Positions 36,833 through 45,643 of a stretch of DNA of 64,000 nucleotides are shown piece after piece. The notes under the pieces are model-generated. The model had not been told where the DNA came from, did not search any database, and saw only the letters and a program-made list of their open reading frames with translations. The stretch spans positions 57,109 through 121,108 of the forward strand of contig JANXOF010000086.1 in NCBI GenBank assembly GCA_025353725.1, in the 5' to 3' direction. Position numbers and translations under genes: made by a program. Each line of letters opens with the position of its first letter. The stretch's first letter is position 1. This stretch comes from Polyangiaceae bacterium. Its GTDB lineage: Bacteria > Myxococcota_A > Polyangia > Polyangiales > Polyangiaceae.

Positions 36833-39800
36833 ATGAGGCGGGCGAGGTTGGCAGCGCATCGCGCGCCCGTAGTCGGGCTCGCCATCAAGGCGGTGCTCGG
36901 CCTCGTGTTCGTGTTCGTGGGCGGCTTGCTCTCGATAGCGTGGCCTCATGACGCATGCGCTGAGCCTTCCGGAGCGCCGGTGCCTCGCGTTCCACGCCTC
37001 AAAGGCGTTCGCGCCGAGAGGTCCGCGCATCCGAATCCCGACGATGACGTGACCGTGCTTCCGTCGGCGCGTACCGAAGTGTCGCAACTACCTTCGGCGT
37101 CGCTTGACAACGCGCCAGATATCTCACCCTTTTTGGGGCTCGCCCTCGTCGGCGTGGATGTCGTGCTCGACGATCCGCTTTGGCCTGATGTCGCCAAGCC
37201 GAGCCTCGCGTCGATGCGTGCAGGCGATCGCGTAACGCCGTCGTTGGTCCGTAAAGCTATCGCGGAGGCGCTCGCGACGGGGCATTTCGCCGACGCTCGC
37301 GTAGAGCTCGTGCGAGAGGGCGCTTTGGTCCGGGCTTCGGTTCATTTGATGCCGCGAAAAGTCATCGATTCCGTCCGCGTCGATCTGCATGAGGTCGCGC
37401 TCGATCGCGACGAGCTTCTGCGTGACGCCGAGCTTTTGACGGACGGCGAGCTTGTCGCGGGCGAGGTGCCTCGTCATCGCCAGCGGATCGAGGCCACGTT
37501 GCAAAGGCGCGGCTTCCCCGCGCCAACGGTAACGATCGACACCCGCGCCACAAGCGATCCCTCGCGCGTTCTCGTCGTTGTCGACATCGTTGCGGGCGCG
37601 CCGCGTCGCATCGAGCGACGATTGATTTACCCCTTCGGCGGGACGCCTGAAGGCGCTAGCGATGCCGAGGGCGCGTACCAGGCCAAAGCCGGGGCTATCG
37701 CTGACGAGTTCTCGCTCGACGCTGCAGACGCCGCGCTCCAGACACGGCTCCGAGGGCGAGGGTGGCATCGCGCTGACGTGTCGCACGACATGGTCCTTCA
37801 CAAGGGGCTCGTGGCTCTGCGTGTGCGCGTCGACTTCGGTACGCGGTACGAGACGCGCTACGAGGGCAACGACCGATACGACAAGACGACGCTCGACGAC
37901 ATGCTCGACGTCACGAACGAGACCGACCGTACGCCGAATCACCTCGTGCAGAAGGTGCGCGATTACTACGTGAAACACGGGTTTCTCGACGCGAAAGTGC
38001 GCCTAGAGACCCGCGGTACCAAGGACGACGCCACGAGCTACCTCGTGTTTCACGTCATCGAAGGACTGCCTGTCACCGTCGCGTCGCGAGGGTATCCATG
38101 TCTGCGCGAGGACGACGTACGCAGGCTTAGCGAAGGCGGTCCTAGGTCCGCTTCGAGCATCGGCAGCGAGATCGACAGCTTTCTGGAAGAAGAATTGCCC
38201 GGCAACGACTTGCTCGTCGCCCCAAGCTCCAAGGGGCTCGACCGCACCATCGGGCGTTCGGGCGGAGACGTCGACAATCGGCCGGAGCCGCTCGCGATGT
38301 CGCCCACCACGGTGTACGCGCCGGAGACGTACGAACGCGCGGTGCAGCACATCCAGGAACTCTACCGCTCGGAGGGGTTTCTCTCGGCCCAGGTCGGCCC
38401 GGTTCAAGTCCTTCGCCGCACGTGCGACCCTCGCTCAGCGCCCGGCGAATGTCGCCGAACGCCGACTCCACCCGACCCGCCAGACGTCTGCACGTATGAC
38501 GCGTCCGGTCTGCCGCTTCCCGTAGTGCCGCTCGAGGCGGGCTCGACGTGCGTGCCGGACGAGGCTCGCGGCATCGTATGTCAGGCGCGTGTTTCGTTAC
38601 GGATCCCCGTCAAGTTGGGCCCGCGCACTCAGCTTTGGGACCTCGCATTCTCGGGCGCTCACGCGCTCCCTCCCGCGAAGCTCGCCGAGGCGGCTGCGGT
38701 TTCGCTTGGCTCGTGGGTGAGCACCGTAAAAATCGAAGAGGCTCGGCGTCGCATTTCGGAAGCCTACAAAGAAGAGGGCTACGCCTTTATCGATGCAAAG
38801 TACACGCTTGAATTCGCGCCGGATCGAACGCGCGCCCGCGTTCGATTTCAAATCGCCGAGGGCGAGCAAGTGCTTGTGCGCCACCTTGTCATCCGCGGTA
38901 ACACGTTCACGAACACGGCGGCCATCGAGCGACGCGTCGCGCTCGCACTTGGCGAGCCATACCGCGCAAGTCTGGTGCGAAAGACCGAGGAGCGGATAGC
39001 CACGCTAGGGGCGTTTGCGAGCGTCGACGTCGCCCTTGAAAACCCGTACGTCCCGCAGCGCAACAAGGGGGTCATCATTACCGTGGTCGAGAGACCGCGC
39101 CAGTACACCGAAATAGCTCCCGGTTTTTCGACGGGCGAGGGGTTTCGGCTGGCTGCGGAGTACGGGCATCGCAACTTGTGGGGCAACGCTATCCAGCTCA
39201 CGCTGCGACTGCAGCTCGCGTACATCCCCACGCCGCTTATCATCGACCCGACCGCGCGCGACAACTACCGTGATCTCAAGGCCCTCGCGCGCTTGGGCAT
39301 GCGAGCCACCGGGAGCGTTGTTTTTCCCGAAATTGGGCTCGGCCCTCTCGTGCGAAGCGGCGTCGATGCTTTGCTCGTTCACGACTTGCAGCGCGATTTC
39401 TACATTACCAAGGTCGCCGCGATTCCAAACATCAACTGGCGTCCCGTCAGTCAATTTCAGGCAACACTTTTCAATAGTTTCGAGTTCAACAACAGCCGAA
39501 TCTTTCAAGCGGGGACGATTGACGCTTATCTTCGTTCGCTCGCCCAGCAGGGATTCAATACGACGGATCTAGTCCGTCAGCTTCTTGTCCCCGACGGCGC
39601 GAGCTATGTCGTCGCGCAACGCCTTCTCGCCACCTGGGATAGGCGGGACAACACGTTCAACGCCTCGAACGGCACGTACATCGTGAGCGGCATCGAGCAC
39701 GTCGATGGCTTCCCGGTGCAAGACGCCGACACCATTGGCTCGGGAATTGACAAGCCGAACGAGAGTCACTTTTTGAAGCTCACGCAAACCTTCGGAGGCT

Positions 39801-40345
39801 ACATCCCGCTGCCGAAGGGGATTCGATTCGCAGCGCTGACGCGGCTCGGCGCGAATATTCAGCTTACGCAGACCTCGGCAACCTATCCGGATCGCCTCTT
39901 TTTTCTGGGCGGTGTAGACTCGATGCGCGGCTGGAATCTCAATAGCTTTATACCCCAGGACGACGTCGATCGTATTTTTAGAGACCAGGCGAAACCCGAT
40001 TTCCTCGACGCTACAGGCGAAACGCCAGCCGCGCGCAATCCGAACAAGTTTACCCCAGGCACCAAGCCGATTCGCGGTGGAAACCTGATGATCAACGAAC
40101 GACTCGAGGTGCGGATACCCATTCGTGGACCCTTCGAGACCGTGGTTTTCGGCGATCTTGGAAACCTTTGGGTCGACCCGGCGTATCCGTTCCGGAAGGG
40201 CGTGTTCCCGCTCCGAGCGGCGGTGGGTACGGGGTTACGGGTTCAAACTCCCGTGGGCCCTCTCGCCGTTGATTATGGGTTTAACGTGACACGCGAATCC
40301 TACGAAGATCTTGGCGCGCTGAACTTCGCGATAGGTCTCTTTTGA
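36833..40345 (+). CDS. BamA/TamA-family outer-membrane assembly protein with Cys-rich insert
   Basis: A 1170-aa Omp85 protein: signal peptide (1-43, ...DACAEP), several POTRA-like repeats to about residue 760, then a 16-strand bacterial surface antigen (D15) barrel. Barrel signatures include FFLGGVDSMRGWNLNSF (L6-like VRGF/Y equivalent) and a terminal ...ALNFAIGLF. It is much longer than TamA (about 580) or BamA (about 800). Between two POTRAs lies a five-cysteine, Pro-rich insert (Cys531, 540, 553, 573, 583) that is not part of the standard fold. It pairs with the TamB gene just upstream. The frame is open 234 nt further upstream, inside tamB; ATG 36833 gives the proper signal peptide. Confidence 0.92.
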   Translation: MRRARLAAHRAPVVGLAIKAVLGLVFVFVGGLLSIAWPHDACAEPSGAPVPRVPRLKGVRAERSAHPNPDDDVTVLPSARTEVSQLPSASLDNAPDISPFLGLALVGVDVVLDDPLWPDVAKPSLASMRAGDRVTPSLVRKAIAEALATGHFADARVELVREGALVRASVHLMPRKVIDSVRVDLHEVALDRDELLRDAELLTDGELVAGEVPRHRQRIEATLQRRGFPAPTVTIDTRATSDPSRVLVVVDIVAGAPRRIERRLIYPFGGTPEGASDAEGAYQAKAGAIADEFSLDAADAALQTRLRGRGWHRADVSHDMVLHKGLVALRVRVDFGTRYETRYEGNDRYDKTTLDDMLDVTNETDRTPNHLVQKVRDYYVKHGFLDAKVRLETRGTKDDATSYLVFHVIEGLPVTVASRGYPCLREDDVRRLSEGGPRSASSIGSEIDSFLEEELPGNDLLVAPSSKGLDRTIGRSGGDVDNRPEPLAMSPTTVYAPETYERAVQHIQELYRSEGFLSAQVGPVQVLRRTCDPRSAPGECRRTPTPPDPPDVCTYDASGLPLPVVPLEAGSTCVPDEARGIVCQARVSLRIPVKLGPRTQLWDLAFSGAHALPPAKLAEAAAVSLGSWVSTVKIEEARRRISEAYKEEGYAFIDAKYTLEFAPDRTRARVRFQIAEGEQVLVRHLVIRGNTFTNTAAIERRVALALGEPYRASLVRKTEERIATLGAFASVDVALENPYVPQRNKGVIITVVERPRQYTEIAPGFSTGEGFRLAAEYGHRNLWGNAIQLTLRLQLAYIPTPLIIDPTARDNYRDLKALARLGMRATGSVVFPEIGLGPLVRSGVDALLVHDLQRDFYITKVAAIPNINWRPVSQFQATLFNSFEFNNSRIFQAGTIDAYLRSLAQQGFNTTDLVRQLLVPDGASYVVAQRLLATWDRRDNTFNASNGTYIVSGIEHVDGFPVQDADTIGSGIDKPNESHFLKLTQTFGGYIPLPKGIRFAALTRLGANIQLTQTSATYPDRLFFLGGVDSMRGWNLNSFIPQDDVDRIFRDQAKPDFLDATGETPAARNPNKFTPGTKPIRGGNLMINERLEVRIPIRGPFETVVFGDLGNLWVDPAYPFRKGVFPLRAAVGTGLRVQTPVGPLAVDYGFNVTRESYEDLGALNFAIGLF

Positions 40346-40367
40346 GACGCCCGGCTACCTCGTGAGG

Positions 40368-41414
40368 CTAAGTCCGGAGTAGGTCGGTCCAGTGCGCCGG
40401 TAACGACGCCGTCGGCGCCAAGATAGCCTTCGCGGATTCAGCGATAGGCGCCAGTGACTGTGGGCTAACTGGCTTGTTCGCGGCGACGAATCCTGCCGCC
40501 ATCACGAGTCCTAAGTCGAGCTCGTCGAGGTTAGGCCACCTTGCATCCGCCGAGCGAAAGAGAGCGGCGTGGACGACCCGCACGATTTCCGGAGGTACCC
40601 AGGGCGCCGCTTTCTGAAGGTGCGGAGGTCCCGAGTGCCCGACCAGAAAGGCCATGTACGAACCTGAGTTGGTGAACGCAGGTCTGCCCGTTAGCGCATG
40701 ATAAAGGACCATTCCGAGTGAGTAGACGTCGCTCCGTGCGTCGACGCGCTTGGCGTCTTGAGCTTGCTCCGGTGCCATGTATTGCGGGGTACCGAGCATG
40801 GCACCCGAGCGTGTCAGCGACGAGATGCCTGCGCTTTGCACCTTCGCAAGGCCGAAGTCAGCCACGCGCACAAGGACGCGGTCCTCTGTCTCGTCGATGT
40901 CCAGGAAGAGGTTCGAGGGCTTGAGATCACGATGAATGATGCCTGCGGCATGTCCAGCCGCAACGCCGCGACAGGCTTGCACCATAAGTGGAACCGCGAC
41001 CTCGGGCGCCAGTGTGTGCACGCGCGTCAGAAGTTGGCCGAGGTCTTCCCCATGCATCCGAGGCATGACAAAATACGGCGCGCCCGTCGCATCGTCGACG
41101 CCGTGATCGAGCAACTTGAGCACGTGCTTGTGGTCAAGCCTGGCGGTCGCCTCGACTTCGCGCGCGAACCGCGAGCGCGTCTCATGAGCGTCAGCCGGCG
41201 CGCCTGGCCCGACGCGCAGAAGCTTCACGGCCACGATTTTGCCGTCCGCGTTCAACGCCTCGTAGACATCGCCCATCCCACCCGCACCGAGCTTATCACC
41301 AAGAACGTACTGACCACCGACCGTAGCTCCTGTCGCACCTGCTTGGCCGGCTAGGTCAGCTACATCGGCTGATCGCGCGAGCGCGAGAACGGAAGGCGGC
41401 TGCGGTCGAGCCAT
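40368..41414 (-). CDS. Hanks-type Ser/Thr protein kinase (soluble)
   Basis: A 348-aa kinase. The Gly loop is LGAGGMGDVYE, followed by the VAVKLL Lys, HRDLKPSN catalytic loop, ADFGLAK and GTPQYMAPEQ activation/P+1 region, so it is predicted active. A short C-terminal tail (about 60 aa) has no membrane helix, unlike most bacterial Hanks kinases. It converges on the BamA-like gene and is divergent from the GMC oxidoreductase gene with only 56 nt between; a shared promoter region is likely. Target unknown. Confidence 0.93.
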   Translation of the reverse strand: MARPQPPSVLALARSADVADLAGQAGATGATVGGQYVLGDKLGAGGMGDVYEALNADGKIVAVKLLRVGPGAPADAHETRSRFAREVEATARLDHKHVLKLLDHGVDDATGAPYFVMPRMHGEDLGQLLTRVHTLAPEVAVPLMVQACRGVAAGHAAGIIHRDLKPSNLFLDIDETEDRVLVRVADFGLAKVQSAGISSLTRSGAMLGTPQYMAPEQAQDAKRVDARSDVYSLGMVLYHALTGRPAFTNSGSYMAFLVGHSGPPHLQKAAPWVPPEIVRVVHAALFRSADARWPNLDELDLGLVMAAGFVAANKPVSPQSLAPIAESAKAILAPTASLPAHWTDLLRT

Positions 41415-41470
41415 AGCGGGCGCCGCATCCTACGCCAGTCCGCGTAGGAGAGGGATAGACTGAAGGTAAC

Positions 41471-43147
41471 GTGACCGAATTTGACTGCGACTTCGCCATT
41501 GTTGGGTCGGGCTTCGGCGGGAGCGTTTCGGCGCTGCGCCTTAGTGAAAAAGGCTACAGCGTCGCGGTGCTCGAGATGGGCAAACGCTGGAAACGGGAGG
41601 ACTTTCCGAAGACGAATTGGAACCTTCGGAAGTACTTCTGGAAGCCCTGGTTAGGGATGTACGGAATTCTGCAGATGACGCTCGTGAAGGACGCGTTTTT
41701 TCTGCACGGTGCGGGCGTCGGCGGAGGGAGCCTTGTCTACGCGAATACGCTGCTCGTTCCGCCCGCGCGCGCGTTCGAGGACGTCCGCTGGGTCGGCATG
41801 GACTGGAAGGCCGAACTCGAACCTCATTACGCGACGGCGAAGCGCATGCTGGGGGCTGTTCCGAGTGAGTCGATCGTCGAGACGGATCTCATGCTGAAGG
41901 AAATCGCCGAGGACATGGGCCGCGGCGACACGTTTCATCGCGCGAACGTCGGTGTCTACTTTGGTAAGCCCGGCGTTACGGTCGCAGACCCTTACTTTGA
42001 CGGAGAAGGCCCAGCTCGGACGGGGTGCATTCGGTGTGGCGGATGCATGGTTGGCTGCCGTCACGGCGCGAAAAATACGCTCGAGGAGAACTACCTCTGG
42101 TTCGCCGAAAAGCGCGGTACGCAGATCGTTCCCGAGACGCGCGTGGTCGACGTTCGGCCGCTTGAAGGCGGCGGGTACGAATTGACGCTCGAACGGTCTA
42201 CGGGACTGCTTCACCCGCGCCGGAAAATTCGCGCCCGTGGCGTCGTGATTTCGGGCGGTTCGTACGGCACGGTCGATTTGCTCATGCGATGTCGAGAGCG
42301 GGGGTCCCTCGCAAAGCTCTCCGCGCAACTTGGCCGTTTCTTGAGGACGAACAGTGAGGCGATTTTGACGGTCCAGTCACGCAAGGACGTCGATTACTCG
42401 AAAGGAATCGCCATCTCCGCGGGCGTGTATATCGACGATAAAACGCATATCGAGGTATGTCGGTATCCCGCAGGTTCCGACGCGATGGCGCCGCTGATGA
42501 CCGTGCTCACGGGCGGTGGTGGAAAAGTCCCGCGTTGGCTCCGCTGGATGGGCGAAGTCGCTCGCCACCCGCTCCAGTTCTTGCGCACGGCCATACCGTT
42601 CGGCTGGGCACGGAAGACCGCGATTCTGCTCGTGATGCAGCCCGTCGATAGCCACTTACGCTACACGATGAGGCGCCCATGGTATTGGCCCTTTGGGAAA
42701 ACGCTAGACAGCGACCGTGGGGATGGGCCGCCGGTGCCCGTGTTCATTCCCGTCGCAAATCTGGTCGCTAAGAAAATGGCCGCAAAAATGGGCGGCGGAA
42801 TTGCGCAGAGTGGGACCATCGAAGTGTTGCTCAACAAGCCTTCCACGGCGCACATTCTTGGCGGTTGTCCGATAGGTCTGACGCCCGAAGACGGCGTGGT
42901 GGATACGCAGAGTCGGGCGTTCGGCTATGACGACTTCTACGTCGTCGATGGCTCTATCATCCCGGCCAATCTCGGAGTTAATCCGAGCCTCACGATTACG
43001 GCCATGGCCGAGCGCGCGATGAGCCATGTTCCGGAGCGCGGCGAGCGTGCCGAGGGACACTGGAGAGGAGGTCGCGGCGTCTCAACGTCCGCGAAACCTC
43101 ATGCCCTTCCAGAGGCCACGCCAATCACTTCGGCCACGAAACCGTAA
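41471..43147 (+). CDS. GMC-family FAD oxidoreductase (cholesterol-oxidase-like) with four-Cys motif
   Basis: A 558-aa flavoprotein: FAD-binding FAIVGSGFGGSVSALRL at the N-terminus, GAGVGGGSLVYAN, and the C-terminal GMC region NLGVNPSLTITAMAERA, resembling the cholesterol-oxidase/dehydrogenase branch. Residues Cys186, Cys189, Cys192 and Cys196 form CxxCxxCxxxC within GCIRCGGCMVGC, followed by GAKNTLEENYLWFAE. This matches a subgroup of bacterial GMC dehydrogenases where the motif is conserved and may bind an Fe-S cluster. The substrate could be a sterol or other alcohol. GTG start. The last 23 nt overlap the convergent lipoprotein gene. Confidence 0.9.
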   Translation: MTEFDCDFAIVGSGFGGSVSALRLSEKGYSVAVLEMGKRWKREDFPKTNWNLRKYFWKPWLGMYGILQMTLVKDAFFLHGAGVGGGSLVYANTLLVPPARAFEDVRWVGMDWKAELEPHYATAKRMLGAVPSESIVETDLMLKEIAEDMGRGDTFHRANVGVYFGKPGVTVADPYFDGEGPARTGCIRCGGCMVGCRHGAKNTLEENYLWFAEKRGTQIVPETRVVDVRPLEGGGYELTLERSTGLLHPRRKIRARGVVISGGSYGTVDLLMRCRERGSLAKLSAQLGRFLRTNSEAILTVQSRKDVDYSKGIAISAGVYIDDKTHIEVCRYPAGSDAMAPLMTVLTGGGGKVPRWLRWMGEVARHPLQFLRTAIPFGWARKTAILLVMQPVDSHLRYTMRRPWYWPFGKTLDSDRGDGPPVPVFIPVANLVAKKMAAKMGGGIAQSGTIEVLLNKPSTAHILGGCPIGLTPEDGVVDTQSRAFGYDDFYVVDGSIIPANLGVNPSLTITAMAERAMSHVPERGERAEGHWRGGRGVSTSAKPHALPEATPITSATKP

Positions 43148-43622
43148 GCTTTCCGGACTTTACTTTCACGAGCGGGCTTGTGATCGTGAATCCCTCGGCT
43201 TCGAGGTCGAAATCGCCAGCTTTGTAGTCGGCGAAGTGGCCGGTGGCGGTTCCAACGTCAATCGCATCGGCTTGGTCGGAGCCTGGTGCGACCATGAACA
43301 GATGCCTCGTCGACCCGGTCTCGCGCACGAGCACGGTGGCGTCTGGGTACAGCGTTTCGCCGCCTTTGCTTTGCACGCCTTCTTCGCCGTGGAGCTCCGC
43401 GGGAAGTGCAAGGGCTTCGGCTTTCCCGTTCACGAGGGTCATGATGCGAAGCCCAATTTTCTGGCCGACAAAGACCTCGACAGGCTTGGCTCTCCCGGGG
43501 GCTTCGTTGATGGCGGCTTCAGAACCGGCGCTTTCGTCGTTTATAGAGTTCGAGCAACCTGCCGCGAACGAAGCTGCGAGCGCGATGCAGACGAGAGACA
43601 GAGCGGAAGTTCGGGAAAACAT
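43125..43622 (-). CDS. hypothetical lipoprotein with DESAGSE motif
   Basis: A 165-aa predicted lipoprotein (FAAGC lipobox). AAGGAG sits about 8 nt before ATG 43622, which decides the start over an in-frame codon 45 nt upstream. Just after the Cys it carries NDESAGSEAA, nearly the same as the lipoprotein at 47764-48423 (TDESAGSEDQ). The rest is beta-rich (RPVE-type strands: VEVFVGQKIGLRIM, LYPDATVLVRETG) with no named domain. It ends convergently inside the 3' end of the GMC gene. Likely a periplasmic or outer-membrane protein of unknown role. Confidence 0.75.
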   Translation of the reverse strand: MFSRTSALSLVCIALAASFAAGCSNSINDESAGSEAAINEAPGRAKPVEVFVGQKIGLRIMTLVNGKAEALALPAELHGEEGVQSKGGETLYPDATVLVRETGSTRHLFMVAPGSDQADAIDVGTATGHFADYKAGDFDLEAEGFTITSPLVKVKSGKLTVSWPK

Positions 43623-43805
43623 CGGAAGACTCCTTGAGGTTCGGTGTGATGTCGGGGAGGTCACCACGTTGGGTGTGAGCTCCCTTCAAGCACGGCGTGT
43701 GCCTACCCCGAAACCGCGATGCCCGTACGCGATCGACGGAAAATTCGGTTGAGAGTGAGCGTAGGTGGAACACCGTTCGTGCAGGTGTGGGGAACGGCTG
43801 ATCCG

Positions 43806-43835
43806 CCTCCCATCACCTCCCATCACCTCACCTCA
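43806..43835. repeat. short tandem repeat
   Basis: Two copies of the 10-mer CCTCCCATCA followed by two copies of CCTCA in the 258-nt divergent gap between the lipoprotein and phosphatase genes. No coding sequence is seen in this gap. Function unknown; it could be a slippage-prone leader element. Confidence 0.6.
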
Positions 43836-43926
43836 CGTCGCGGTTGTCGCCGCATGAGTTTACCGACTCGCGACGCTCGCGTGCGTTAGCCGTGTTGACC
43901 GTCGCGATGCTGGTAACGTCGTTGAC

Positions 43927-45621
43927 GTGATTACGTTCAGCACGGACCCACAACGCGCCGAAACTCAGATGCACGCGGTCATTTTTTACCTCGTGACCTT
44001 CGGCTCTATTGACGGTGATTTCGACGCTCAGGAAAGGAGCTTCGTCAAAGGAGTCATCGGGCACCTGATTGAGCATCGCGCGACGCAGGCGATGCCCGAC
44101 GTTGCGCAAGAAGTGCGTGCCGAAGTGATCACGAAGTACACAAGGCATTTTCACGAGGTCTTTGAGGGTATCGACCAAAACGTGAAAGATCTCTTTACAG
44201 AGAGCGTCGCCGAGGGCGAGGACCCGAAGGCCTTCGTTCATTCCAAACTTAAGGTCCGCTGCTTCGAAATTTTTCAAAGCTTCGACAGCGCGGGGCAAGA
44301 GGAGCTGCTCGCGCTCATTGACGAACTGCTCCTTGCGGACGGCGTCGCGCACCCCGCTGAGTTGCAGTTTCGCGGGGAGCTCGCGCACTTCCTCGAAGCC
44401 GGACTAGGCCTCGACGTCACCGAGGAGGTCGACGAAGGCATCCGCTCGCTCGTGGTGGACACGCCGCGCGCGGTGGTTCGCTCCACGGTGGACCACCCGT
44501 TTTTTCAGCCCTTCGAGTTTCACTTTTCGGCAGATCCTGAAACGATTCAGCGGCAGGTCGCGGCCGATCGACACATCATTGATCGCGCGCTCAGCGCGCT
44601 CGGCGAGCAGAGGGAGCGCGGCGCAGGAAGGCTTGTGGGGAAGGAATGTATCGAAGCCCTCGCGGGCACCGACCCGTTTCTCGACGGTCATGTTTACGTG
44701 CGCATGCCAAAGCCCGGCGAAGCGTTCGAGCTTACCGTGCTCGGCGACTTGCATGGCTGTTACAGCATCCTCAAGGCGACGGTGCTGCAGTCTAAGTTTT
44801 TCGAGCGCGTCGACGCTTACCGAAATGACCCTACGAGGCCGTTTCCGTTGCTCGTTTTGCTGGGCGATTATATCGACCGCGGACTTTTTAGCATCAACGG
44901 TGTGCTCCGGACGGTTCTTCAGCTTTTCGTAACGGCGCCAGAGCACGTCATCGTGCTCCGTGGGAACCATGAGTATTACGTCGAGTTTAAAGGCTCGATG
45001 TACGGCGGCGTAAAACCCGCCGAAGCCATCAATACGTTGAAGCCACTCCTTTCGATCGACGTGTTTCGTCACTACCAGAGGCTCTTCGAGGAATTGCCGA
45101 ATACGCTTCTTTTTGACCGGTTTTTCTTCGTGCACGGAGGCCTTCCGAAAGATCGGCTCCTCAAGGAACGATGGAAGGATCTCTCGTCGCTCAACGACCC
45201 CGACTTGCGCTTTCAAATGATGTGGAGCGATCCGAGTACGGCGGATGTGATTCCCGCTGATCTTCAAGACCAGGCGTCGCGCTTTGCGTTCGGGCGGATG
45301 CAGTTTCGTGCGTTTATGCAGCGCGTTGGCTCTCGCACGATGATCCGCGGCCATGAAAAGGTTCTTTCAGGGTTTGAGTCAGTCTACGGCGACGAGGACC
45401 ATGCGAGGCTGTTTACGCTTTTTTCAGCGGGCGGAAACGAAAACGGCGATTTGCCTGTAGAGAGCACGTATCGCGCCGTCACGCCGATGGCGTTGACGAT
45501 CAAGCGCGAAGGTGATGGCGACGTGCATGTCACGCCCTGGGTGCCCGACTGGCGGAGCTACAATGACCCCGAACGCAACGCGTTCTTCAAGCTACCTCCT
45601 GAGATTCCGCTGAGGACTTAG
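43927..45621 (+). CDS. TerB-like domain fused to PPP-family phosphatase
   Basis: A 564-aa protein from GTG. The first ~230 residues are helical, with the GSIDGDFDAQERSFVKGVI and LLLADGVAHPAELQFRGEL repeats typical of TerB/tellurite-resistance-like domains. The C-terminal half is a PPP-type Ser/Thr or diadenosine-polyphosphate phosphatase with GDLHGCY (Asp274, His276), GDYIDRG, GNHEYY, HGG and RGHE, all metal and phosphate ligands intact. It is likely cytoplasmic. It could reverse phosphorylation by the Hanks kinases nearby, but no specific link is visible. Confidence 0.88.
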   Translation: MITFSTDPQRAETQMHAVIFYLVTFGSIDGDFDAQERSFVKGVIGHLIEHRATQAMPDVAQEVRAEVITKYTRHFHEVFEGIDQNVKDLFTESVAEGEDPKAFVHSKLKVRCFEIFQSFDSAGQEELLALIDELLLADGVAHPAELQFRGELAHFLEAGLGLDVTEEVDEGIRSLVVDTPRAVVRSTVDHPFFQPFEFHFSADPETIQRQVAADRHIIDRALSALGEQRERGAGRLVGKECIEALAGTDPFLDGHVYVRMPKPGEAFELTVLGDLHGCYSILKATVLQSKFFERVDAYRNDPTRPFPLLVLLGDYIDRGLFSINGVLRTVLQLFVTAPEHVIVLRGNHEYYVEFKGSMYGGVKPAEAINTLKPLLSIDVFRHYQRLFEELPNTLLFDRFFFVHGGLPKDRLLKERWKDLSSLNDPDLRFQMMWSDPSTADVIPADLQDQASRFAFGRMQFRAFMQRVGSRTMIRGHEKVLSGFESVYGDEDHARLFTLFSAGGNENGDLPVESTYRAVTPMALTIKREGDGDVHVTPWVPDWRSYNDPERNAFFKLPPEIPLRT

Positions 45622-45643
45622 ACGTGAATGACACGCGCCGAGC

